Part shown: positions 23,817 to 31,854 of the stretch, one piece after another
How positions within the stretch are numbered: the first letter of the stretch is position 1
How the letters are laid out: every line of letters starts with the position of its first letter
From: Mucilaginibacter sp.
Lineage (GTDB): Bacteria > Bacteroidota > Bacteroidia > Sphingobacteriales > Sphingobacteriaceae
Direction of reading: 5' to 3'
Assembly (NCBI GenBank): GCA_016763755.1
Contig: JAESTD010000141.1
Span: 1 to 35,303, forward strand
Length of the DNA: 35,303 nt
Program-made: the position numbers and the translations under genes
The notes under the pieces: generated by a model
The model's database searches: none
What the model was told of the DNA's origin: nothing
Seen by the model: only the letters and a program-made list of their open reading frames with translations

Positions 23817-24443
23817 TTAGATAGATTTTAGATGGAGCGCGTTGTTTGCATCAACTATGGTAAACTTGCTGCCATCATAAGTAATTTTATAAAGCACCAG
23901 GTTTTGGTGCGGGAAGGTATCCATTTGGGTTAATGGCTGCTCAGTTAAAATGCACATCAACAAGCGCAATGCGCGACCATGCATACATATCAAAACCGTT
24001 TTTTCTTCGGGATGGCTCATGATCACACTCATAGCCTCACGCTGACGTATCTCCACCTCGTTGGGGCTCTCGCCGCCTTCAAACTTTGAATCAAGTTTAC
24101 CATCCACCCAATCACGCATCAGGTTAAGGAATGCGCCTTTGTTCTCCGGCGTAGCGGGTTGTCCTTCCAGAACACCCCAGGCAAGCTCATCCAGTCCGCT
24201 TAATTTCTCAAACGGGATGCCTTTATCAATAAATGGTTGGATGCTTTGTTGCGTACGTTTAAGCTCAGAAATGTAGATCTTATCAAAAGGTATATCTTTA
24301 TATGCAGCGTAAAACTGCTGCGCTTGCCGCTGCCCTTCTTCGTTTAAGTCGGTATCGCGGCCGCGGCCCTGTACAATTCCTAATCTGTTCAGTTCGGTTT
24401 GCCCGTGGCGTACTATATAGAGTGTTTTTTGGGTATCGTTCAT
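23817..24443 (-). CDS. Histidine phosphatase-family protein in the mqn cluster
   Basis: The 208-residue protein has the phosphohistidine motif LYIVRHGQTELNRLGIVQGRGRDTDLNEEGQRQA (RHG near residues 13-15), EFEKLSGLDELAWGVLEGQ with the acid/base Glu, and HGRALRLLMCIL for the second catalytic histidine. It could act on a small phosphate ester or a phosphoprotein. Between mqnE and mqnA it might serve a nucleotide or intermediate of menaquinone synthesis, but this is only inferred from position. Its start codon lies inside an octamer array (element B). Confidence 0.87.
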   Translation of the reverse strand: MNDTQKTLYIVRHGQTELNRLGIVQGRGRDTDLNEEGQRQAQQFYAAYKDIPFDKIYISELKRTQQSIQPFIDKGIPFEKLSGLDELAWGVLEGQPATPENKGAFLNLMRDWVDGKLDSKFEGGESPNEVEIRQREAMSVIMSHPEEKTVLICMHGRALRLLMCILTEQPLTQMDTFPHQNLVLYKITYDGSKFTIVDANNALHLKSI

Positions 24444-24532
24444 TTGTTCATTAGTTCAGTTGTTCATTGGTATCTTAATGGCTCACCTTCCGTGTTACTA
24501 ATAAACTAATGAACCATTGAACCAGTGAACTA
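24436..24532. repeat. Inverted repeat with 32-nt octamer arms (element B)
   Basis: Arm 1 (24436-24467) is four octamers TCGTTCAT TTGTTCAT, TAGTTCAG, TTGTTCAT. Arm 2 (24501-24532) is ATAAACTA ATGAACCA, TTGAACCA, GTGAACTA. The reverse complement of arm 1 (ATGAACAA CTGAACTA and so on) agrees with arm 2 at 24 of 32 positions; mismatches fall at fixed places in each octamer. The loop is 33 bases. Arm 1 holds the start codon of the phosphatase gene and arm 2 holds the mqnE stop codon. Confidence 0.75.
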
Positions 24533-25723
24533 ATTAATAACCGGCAGCTTGTAATAATTCGGTTTCGCCGTTTCTTCAAACTGATGGTCTTTGTAGTCGG
24601 TTACCACGTTATATAACGTGTCACGTTCTATAGGGTGGCGGCCAATGTTCTTGATCAGCTCTATCAATTCTTTAGTGCTCATGGCCGGGTGTTGCTCCTC
24701 GGCACCAGCCATCGAGTATATCTTGGTGGTATCATCAAGCGTACCGTCAATATCGTCAACACCAAAGTTTAATGACAACTGCGCCGTGGTACGGCTTATC
24801 ATTGCCCAGTAAGCTTTTATATGATCAAAATTATCCAGGTAAATGCGGGCGATCGCATAGTTACGCAAGTCTTCAATCACAGTTGATTCCGGAACGTTAC
24901 TCATCTGGTTATCCTGATTGCGGAACTTTAGCGGTATAAAGGTCTGGAAACCACCTGTACGATCTTGCAACTGGCGTAAGCGTTCCATATGGTCAACACG
25001 ATGCCAGTACTTTTCAATATGGCCGTAAAGCATGGTAGCGTTTGAACGCATGCCCAACTTATGCCATTCTTCGTGGATATCCAGCCACTGGTCGCCGGTA
25101 CATTTATCTTTGGCGATAAGATCACGCACTTCCGGATGGAAGATCTCCGCACCACCGCCCGGTATCGATTCCAAACCTGCATCCTTCATCATCCTCATGC
25201 CGGTAGCATAATCTATTTTAGCTTTTTTGAAGATGTAGTGATACTCAACAGGTGTTAAAGCTTTTACATGCAGATCAGGCCTGTGTTGCTTTATGCGAGT
25301 AAACAGTTCGCTGTAGAACGGAACATCATACTGCGGTAGCACGCCACCAACAATATGCACTTCGGTAACCGGTTGGTCATCGTATTTTTTAACGATATCC
25401 AGCATTTCTTCCATTGTGTATTCCCAGCCGTCAGAGCGCTGTTTCAATAAGCGCGAGTATGAACAAAACTTGCAGTCGTAAACGCAAAGGTTTGTAGGCT
25501 CGATATGGAAATTACGATTAAAGTAGGTTTTATCTCCGTGTTTTTGCTCGCGTATGTAATTAGCCAGTACGCCAAGATAGCCTAATTCGGCCTTTTCGTA
25601 AAGCAGTACCCCCTCGTCAAAACTTATACGTTGGTTATGAAGTACCTTCTCGGCTATATCTTTAAGTTCGGGTAAAAGCTGAGGATCGTTCATCAGCACC
25701 CGTAAATTCTCTGATACTTCCAT
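24530..25723 (-). CDS. mqnE: Aminofutalosine synthase (radical SAM)
   Basis: Radical SAM enzyme that adds the adenosyl group to 3-enolpyruvylbenzoate, giving aminofutalosine; the second step of the futalosine pathway. With start at ATG 25723 (MEVSENLRVLMND) it has 397 residues. The CxxxCxxC cluster is C80, C84, C87 in TNLCVYDCKFCSYSR. HIVGGVLPQYDVPFY, GLESIPGGGAEIFHPEVRD and FRNQDNQMSN fit MqnE rather than the related MqnC. The ORF-track start at 25753 would lie upstream of the probable transcription start, so I chose the later ATG. The histidine phosphatase gene and mqnA follow. Confidence 0.92.
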   Translation of the reverse strand: MEVSENLRVLMNDPQLLPELKDIAEKVLHNQRISFDEGVLLYEKAELGYLGVLANYIREQKHGDKTYFNRNFHIEPTNLCVYDCKFCSYSRLLKQRSDGWEYTMEEMLDIVKKYDDQPVTEVHIVGGVLPQYDVPFYSELFTRIKQHRPDLHVKALTPVEYHYIFKKAKIDYATGMRMMKDAGLESIPGGGAEIFHPEVRDLIAKDKCTGDQWLDIHEEWHKLGMRSNATMLYGHIEKYWHRVDHMERLRQLQDRTGGFQTFIPLKFRNQDNQMSNVPESTVIEDLRNYAIARIYLDNFDHIKAYWAMISRTTAQLSLNFGVDDIDGTLDDTTKIYSMAGAEEQHPAMSTKELIELIKNIGRHPIERDTLYNVVTDYKDHQFEETAKPNYYKLPVIN

Positions 25724-25741
25724 TTTGGAAAAATATTTGAG

Positions 25742-25749
25742 CAAATGTA
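25742..25749 (-). promoter_or_regulatory. Possible -7 box of the mqnE cluster
   Basis: TACATTTG on the minus strand fits TAnnTTTG. Transcription would begin around 25735, leaving a 12-base leader to the ATG at 25723. No good TTTG is found at -33. Confidence 0.35.
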
Positions 25750-25821
25750 GCAAAATACCACATTTTTAAAACGAATGTTGACAACCATCGCGTGTTTAAA
25801 CACCGAAGTATGACAATGATG

Positions 25822-26331
25822 TTACAGAGCTTTGATGTCTTTTATTTGGACACCATTAAAGCAATCGTCCTGGCAACCTTTGGGCACATAGCCGACTGAT
25901 TGTATTAAACCGTTATCATCAACGCTGAAATAGATATCGTTCTTTTGTTTGTTAACATTTATCATTTTAGGTGCCTGTGCATAGACCTGATCTAAAGTTA
26001 TGGGTTTGGCCGCGTAATCATCATGGGTACCAATATCGCTGCCTGTCTCCGTCCAACTATTAGTAATAATACGGGTAGGTGAATTTTGTTGTCTCTCGCC
26101 AGACGTAAAGGCTCTTTGAATCACTTTGCCATTTTGGACACTTATCTTGGTTTCCATAAAACTGCCTGTCCATGAGGTAAAATGCACAACGTAAGAGTAA
26201 AAGTTGTTTACAGAAGCTTTATAAGCATGCCATTTTTTTAGGCTTTCGTCTATTTTGTTTTGATTTTCATCTTTCTTACAGGCAACAAATAACAGGCAAA
26301 TAGCGAGGATAGCAAGTGAAACGCGTTTCAT
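25822..26331 (-). CDS. DUF6174-like lipoprotein
   Basis: With start at ATG 26331 (MKRVSLAILAICLLFVACKKDEN), 169 residues. The signal peptide ends in a lipobox with Cys18 (LLFVAC). The mature part has WHAYKASVNNFYSYVVHFTSWTGSFMETKISVQNGKVIQRAFTSGERQQ and DQVYAQAPKMINVNKQKNDIYFSVDDNGLIQSVGYVPKGCQDDCFNGVQIKDI, which resembles DUF6174: a Y.Y.....C or W start, then a V.V.NG.V segment, then a D...G.P strand. Two further Cys (CQDDC) may form a disulfide. The ORF-track start at 26376 is 15 codons too early. Function unknown. Confidence 0.7.
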   Translation of the reverse strand: MKRVSLAILAICLLFVACKKDENQNKIDESLKKWHAYKASVNNFYSYVVHFTSWTGSFMETKISVQNGKVIQRAFTSGERQQNSPTRIITNSWTETGSDIGTHDDYAAKPITLDQVYAQAPKMINVNKQKNDIYFSVDDNGLIQSVGYVPKGCQDDCFNGVQIKDIKAL

Positions 26332-26432
26332 GATTTTAAGGTTTGTGTATGCTATAATACGGCAATAATCTGCCAAACGCTACAGCATTCACAATTTTTC
26401 TTAGTTAATTTGGCAGCTTATCCATCACAACA

Positions 26433-27548
26433 ATGAAAATAGAAACCATTGCCATACACGCCGGTAACCATGTTGACCCACACACTAAAGCTGTTGTGCA
26501 GCCAATTATTATGGCCACTACATTTGAACGTGATACCGATGGTGGATATGCATCAGGTTACCAATATAGTCGCTCCTCAAACCCGAACCGCGAGGCATTG
26601 GAAAAAGTATTAGCCCAACTGGAGAATGGTGTTGAAGCAGCGGCCTTTTCATCTGGCAATGCAGCGGGTATGTCTGTTTTTCAATCATTGCTACCGGGTA
26701 CACACGTAATTGCACCGGACGATATGTATCATGGTTTGCGTAACCAGGCAAAGCAGTTGTTTGCAGGAATACTGGAGTTTGATTTTATCGATGTCAATGA
26801 TGAAGCATTGCTCCGTGCACATGTCAAACCCAATACCGGCATTATCTGGGTAGAGACACCATCTAACCCGCTGTTGAAAATTACCGATATAAAAAAGGTA
26901 GTTTCCATAGCCCGCGAGCATAATGTTAAGGTGGTTTGTGATAATACATTTGCTACCCCGGTATGCCAGCAACCACTATCGCTTGGTGCAGATCTGGTGA
27001 TGCATTCATCAACAAAATACTTCGGCGGCCACAGCGATCTAATGGGCGGCGCACTCATAACCGCAAAAAAAAATGATTGGTGGGAAAAGATCCGTGCGGT
27101 ACAAACCATGGGCGGCGCAGTGCCTTCTCCTATGGATTGCTACTACCTTGTGCGCAGCATAAAAACGCTGCCGTATCGCGTAAAAGGGCACGTACATAAT
27201 GCGCAGCTTTTGGCCAACTTCTTAGAAAATCATCCGGCCGTTGAACAGGTGATGTATCCGGGATCAGATTCGCATCCGCAACGCGAGACAGTAAAAGAGC
27301 AAATGATATTGCAGGGCGCAATGATGTCGTTCACGCTTAAAGGTGGCGAAGCAGAAGCAAGAAAAGTGGTAAATACCTTAAAAATATTTACGCAAGCCAC
27401 CAGTTTGGGCGGCGTTGAAAGTTTGATAGAGCACCGCGCATCTGTTGAAGGGCCGGATACCAAAACGCCGTTTAACTTATTAAGGGTATCAGTGGGCTTA
27501 GAGCATATAGATGACCTGATAGCTGATATGGAGCAGGCAATGGCATAA
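26433..27548 (+). CDS. Cystathionine gamma-synthase/gamma-lyase-type PLP enzyme
   Basis: The 371-residue PLP enzyme of the Cys/Met metabolism family. The PLP lysine is K195 in MHSSTKYFGGHSD; Y45 with YSRSSNPNREALE and the SGNAAGMS phosphate-binding loop also fit. It could be metB (cystathionine gamma-synthase, from O-acetylhomoserine and cysteine) or a gamma-lyase/mccB-type enzyme; sequence alone does not separate them. The gene ends 135 bases before the SAM riboswitch, so it is not under that switch. An 8-bp inverted repeat (CTGCCAAA at 26370, TTTGGCAG at 26409) stands just upstream of its start. Confidence 0.88.
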   Translation: MKIETIAIHAGNHVDPHTKAVVQPIIMATTFERDTDGGYASGYQYSRSSNPNREALEKVLAQLENGVEAAAFSSGNAAGMSVFQSLLPGTHVIAPDDMYHGLRNQAKQLFAGILEFDFIDVNDEALLRAHVKPNTGIIWVETPSNPLLKITDIKKVVSIAREHNVKVVCDNTFATPVCQQPLSLGADLVMHSSTKYFGGHSDLMGGALITAKKNDWWEKIRAVQTMGGAVPSPMDCYYLVRSIKTLPYRVKGHVHNAQLLANFLENHPAVEQVMYPGSDSHPQRETVKEQMILQGAMMSFTLKGGEAEARKVVNTLKIFTQATSLGGVESLIEHRASVEGPDTKTPFNLLRVSVGLEHIDDLIADMEQAMA

Positions 27549-27595
27549 ACCGTATACGCTATTTACCGTAAAATGATAATTATTTAAGAATTTTA

Positions 27596-27628
27596 TTTGG
27601 AAGATACTTCCCCATTGCCCTATATTTG
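27596..27628 (+). promoter_or_regulatory. Promoter of the metY-metX-hom operon
   Basis: TTTG at 27596-27599 and TATATTTG at 27621-27628 are 21 bases apart and match the Bacteroidota -33/-7 consensus. Transcription would begin near 27635, about 45 bases before the riboswitch. Confidence 0.6.
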
Positions 27629-27680
27629 AAACAATATTTGGTAGCAATACCGTGATCAATTTTCCCTCACACGGATTTTG

Positions 27681-27791
27681 ATTTATAAAGAAGCGGCGAG
27701 AGATCAGGCTCTGAGAACCGCTGGCAACCCTGCAAGGTGCAGAAGGTGCCAATTCCTGTCCCGGAGAATAGGTTACCCGGGGGATATAAAT
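27681..27791 (+). promoter_or_regulatory. SAM-I (S-box) riboswitch
   Basis: The segment has the S-box architecture. P1: ATTTATA (27681-27687) with TATAAAT (27785-27791). P2: AGCGG (27692-27696) with CCGCT (27718-27722), enclosing the kink-turn-like GAGAGATCAGG and followed by the conserved GGCAACC. P3: CTGCA with TGCAG. The AAGGTGCCAATTCCTG core follows, and P4 is CCCGG with CCGGG. It lies 9 bases before a 37-codon ORF and 239 bases before metY. It should respond to S-adenosylmethionine, switching the operon off when SAM is high. I see no terminator directly after it, so action through translation start or a later structure is likely. Confidence 0.9.
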
Positions 27792-27799
27792 TAATAGTC

Positions 27800-27913
27800 A
27801 TGAAAAGTCTGATTTATTTAGCCCAACAAAACACATCGCAAGCCCAATCGGGTACCCTTACTGTATACAACCCATTTAACGGCTGTATTTGTATGTGTTG
27901 CTGCTGCTGTTGA
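27800..27913 (+). CDS. Poly-cysteine leader peptide between SAM riboswitch and metY
   Basis: Not in the ORF track. ATG at 27800, stop TGA at 27911-27913, 37 residues: MKSLIYLAQQNTSQAQSGTL then TVYNPFNGCICMCCCCC. Seven of the last nine residues are cysteine, and the last five codons are TGT TGC TGC TGC TGT. Such a run at the end of a short ORF upstream of sulfur amino acid genes is the form expected of a translation attenuator that senses cysteinyl-tRNA; a comparable system is known for mycobacterial poly-Cys uORFs. Codon choice mixes TGT and TGC, which argues against a mere slippage repeat. There is no strong Shine-Dalgarno, as is normal in Bacteroidota. The start is the first ATG after the riboswitch. 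Confidence 0.72.
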   Translation: MKSLIYLAQQNTSQAQSGTLTVYNPFNGCICMCCCCC

Positions 27914-29343
<1,430 letters not shown>

Positions 29344-29378
29344 AGACCTTCTATTAGTTTTTTAGTTTTTAAAGTGAT

Positions 29379-29413
29379 AGTTACAGGGGGCGGGCAACCG
29401 CTCCCCGATAACT
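29379..29413 (+). promoter_or_regulatory. GNRA-capped hairpin between metY and metX
   Basis: AGTTA pairs with TAACT on the outside, and GGGGGCGG pairs with CCGCTCCC on the inside (one G-U), closed by a GCAA tetraloop. It lies 12 bases before the metX start and has no T run, so it may protect or process the mRNA rather than terminate it. Confidence 0.45.
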
Positions 29414-29425
29414 GAAAAAGAAGAA

Positions 29426-30481
29426 ATGAGTACACAAACCTTTACTTATACAGGAACTTTCGAACTTGAATCGGGCCGTAAACTACAGGGTATTGAAATA
29501 GGTTACAATACTTACGGCACCCTCAACAAAAACCGGGATAATGTAGTGTGGGTATGCCATGCCCTCACTGCTAATTCCGATGTTTTTGATTGGTGGAAAG
29601 GCCTTTTCGGCCCGGAAGACCACTTTAATCCTGATGAACATTTTATTATATGTGCCAACGTTCTGGGGTCGCCATATGGCACTGTCAATCCTTTAAGCAC
29701 GAACCCGGCTACAGGGCAGCCCTATTTCCTGGCTTTTCCGGATTACACCATCAGGGATATTGTAAAGGCACATCAGTTACTTGCCAATCATTTAGGGATC
29801 GATAAAATTGAAATATTATTAGGTGGTTCTTTAGGCGGCCAGCAAGCATTAGAATGGAGCATCATCGAGCAGGATCGTATCAAAAATTTGATATTGATAG
29901 CAACCAACGCCAATCACTCACCTTGGGGCATTGCTTTTAACGAATCGCAACGTTTGGCCATCAGTGCCGACCGTACTTTCCAGGCTGGCAGTATCGATGG
30001 TGGCGCCAAAGGTTTAAAAGCAGCAAGAAGCATTGCGCTCCTATCATACCGTAATTACAAAACTTACGGCATTACCCAGCAAGAAGACAGTGACGAAACA
30101 CCGGAGACCTATAAAGCGGTAAGTTATCAAAACTATCAGGGACAAAAACTGGTTAACCGTTTTAATGCTTATAGTTACTGGTACCTCTCAAAAGCAATGG
30201 ATTCGCACAATGTAGGCCGCGGTCGTGGTAGTGTGGATAAGGCTTTAGGATTGGTAAAAGCGCGCACCTTGGTTATCGGCATAAAATCTGACGTGTTGTT
30301 CCCTATCGAGGAGCAACAGTATCTGTTCAGGCATATACCTAAATCGGCATTCGCCGAGTTAGACTCGTTTTATGGTCACGATGGTTTCCTGATAGAAACC
30401 GAAGACCTTACAAAGGTTATCACATCCTTCCTGAAAACGGATGTAAAGGGAAAAATTATTGAATTACAAAAAATAGCTTAA
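29426..30481 (+). CDS. metX: Homoserine O-acetyltransferase
   Basis: The 351-residue alpha/beta-hydrolase-type enzyme transfers acetyl from acetyl-CoA to homoserine, making the substrate of MetY. The nucleophile is Ser135 in LLGGSLGGQQALEW; the acid is in LVIGIKSDVLFP and the histidine in YGHDGFLIET. The N-terminal NVVWVCHALTANSDVFDWW and NVLGSPYGTVNPLSTNPATGQPY motifs are typical of the family. It comes 82 bases after metY, and its TAA overlaps the hom ATG by one base (TAATG), so metX and hom are translationally coupled. Confidence 0.95.
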   Translation: MSTQTFTYTGTFELESGRKLQGIEIGYNTYGTLNKNRDNVVWVCHALTANSDVFDWWKGLFGPEDHFNPDEHFIICANVLGSPYGTVNPLSTNPATGQPYFLAFPDYTIRDIVKAHQLLANHLGIDKIEILLGGSLGGQQALEWSIIEQDRIKNLILIATNANHSPWGIAFNESQRLAISADRTFQAGSIDGGAKGLKAARSIALLSYRNYKTYGITQQEDSDETPETYKAVSYQNYQGQKLVNRFNAYSYWYLSKAMDSHNVGRGRGSVDKALGLVKARTLVIGIKSDVLFPIEEQQYLFRHIPKSAFAELDSFYGHDGFLIETEDLTKVITSFLKTDVKGKIIELQKIA

Positions 30482-31716
30482 TGAGCAAGAAACTTACCAT
30501 TGGCCTCTTCGGCTTCGGCGTTGTTGGCCAGGGATTGTACGATATTATCAAAACAAAGAACCTTAATCTGGAGATCGTAAAGATCGCTATCAAAAATCCT
30601 GAAAAAGACCGCTCCCTACCAAAAGAGTTGTTCACTACCAACAGGGATGAAATACTCAACAACCCCGAAATCAACACGGTTGTTGAATTGATAAATGATA
30701 CTGAAGCCGCGTTCGAAATTGTATCACGTGCTTTAAGTTCAGGCAAAAATGTGGTATCAGCGAGCAAGAAAATGATCGCTACCTATCTAAGTGAACTGAT
30801 CGAATTGCAACACAAGCATGGAACATCATTATTATATGAAGGTTCAGTTTGTGGCAGTATCCCAATCATCCGTAACCTGGAAGAATATTACGATAATGAA
30901 TTACTGCACTCTATCAGCGGTATCTTTAACGGATCATCAAATTACATTCTCTCAAAAGGATTTATAGAGGGACTGGACTATGCATCGGCCCTTAAACAAG
31001 CACAAGACCTTGGCTTTGCCGAAACCGACCCAACTATGGATGTTGGTGGCTACGACGCAAAATATAAACTCATCATTGCGGCATCACATGCTTATGGCGT
31101 GGTTATCGATCCTAAAGATGTATTGAATGTTGGTATTCAGAATCTATCAGCCAAAGACCTGCAGTACGCACGCGAAAAGAACCTGAAGATAAAACTGGTG
31201 CCGGTGGCTAAAGAGTTGGACGACCGCCACGTAACATTATTTGTATTACCCAAGTTTGTTACCGAGAGCGAATTTCTTTACAATGTGGAGTACGAGTACA
31301 ACGGCGTAACCGTACAAGCTGCATTTGCAGATCAGCAATTCTTTTTCGGTAAAGGGGCAGGTGGCCATCCCACCGGCTCTGCAGTATTGTCTGATATTGC
31401 GGCGCTACGCTATAATTATGCCTACGAATACAAAAAGGCTAAAGCTGATAATAACCGACTGCAATTCACTAACAACGTAGACATCAACGTTTACTTGCGC
31501 TATGAGGATGAATCATTAGTTGAGGCATTAGCGTTTAAACACATCCACGAGCGATTCTATTCGGGCAGTTATAAATTTGTTATCGGTAAGATCAATCTGC
31601 AAAAGCTGATCGATAATCAACAGCAAATAGCTGATACCGGTGCATTTGTTGCTTTCGCCGATCAGCTCTCAGGCGTTACTTTGGCCGAGAGTAAATTGCA
31701 AGCGGCCGAAGCCTAA
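30481..31716 (+). CDS. hom: Homoserine dehydrogenase
   Basis: The 411-residue enzyme reduces aspartate semialdehyde to homoserine with NAD(P)H, the branch point to methionine and threonine. The Rossmann motif is GLFGFGVVGQGLYDI at the N-terminus; NVVSASKKMIATYLSEL and YEGSVCGSIPIIRNLEEYY are the next catalytic segments, and GISGIFNGSSNYILSKGF-like and DPTMDVGGYDAKYKLIIAA segments identify the family. The C-terminal region (VDINVYLRYEDESLVEALAF...YKFVIGKINLQKLI) looks like a short ACT-type regulatory domain. No aspartate kinase is fused. It is last in the metY-metX-hom operon, ending before a strong terminator. Confidence 0.94.
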   Translation: MSKKLTIGLFGFGVVGQGLYDIIKTKNLNLEIVKIAIKNPEKDRSLPKELFTTNRDEILNNPEINTVVELINDTEAAFEIVSRALSSGKNVVSASKKMIATYLSELIELQHKHGTSLLYEGSVCGSIPIIRNLEEYYDNELLHSISGIFNGSSNYILSKGFIEGLDYASALKQAQDLGFAETDPTMDVGGYDAKYKLIIAASHAYGVVIDPKDVLNVGIQNLSAKDLQYAREKNLKIKLVPVAKELDDRHVTLFVLPKFVTESEFLYNVEYEYNGVTVQAAFADQQFFFGKGAGGHPTGSAVLSDIAALRYNYAYEYKKAKADNNRLQFTNNVDINVYLRYEDESLVEALAFKHIHERFYSGSYKFVIGKINLQKLIDNQQQIADTGAFVAFADQLSGVTLAESKLQAAEA

Positions 31717-31735
31717 CTAAAAATGCTGCATAATT

Positions 31736-31770
31736 AAAAAGCCGTTCAGGAAATCCTGAACGGCTTTTTT
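31736..31770 (+). terminator. Intrinsic terminator of the met operon
   Basis: AAAAAGCCGTTCAGG pairs with CCTGAACGGCTTTTT around a short loop, with six T at the end on the plus strand. It starts 19 bases after the hom stop. Confidence 0.92.
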
Positions 31771-31783
31771 GTTGGTATGGGTG

Positions 31784-31817
31784 CCTAAAAAAGAAAGGCT
31801 TCCGTTCGGAAGCCTTT
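31784..31817 (-). terminator. Intrinsic terminator of the E2 gene
   Basis: AAAGGCTTCC pairs with GGAAGCCTTT around GTTC. On the minus strand it is followed by CTTTTTT. It lies 38 bases past the E2 stop and next to the met operon terminator. Confidence 0.85.
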
Positions 31818-31854
31818 TGTAGAACTCACAAATTAAATTAACTATATTCCTGTA

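Noticed and set aside
27681-27791. SAM-II riboswitch or T-box in front of metY
   Set aside because: The GGCAACC, AAGGTGC..TTCCTG core and four-helix order fit SAM-I; no T-box specifier or SAM-II pseudoknot layout is visible.
27800-27913. Poly-Cys run as a CTG/TGC microsatellite rather than coding
   Set aside because: The run is mixed TGT/TGC, in frame with an ATG right after the riboswitch, followed by a stop, and preceded by further Cys codons (CIC M), so a simple repeat is the weaker explanation. Not fully excluded.
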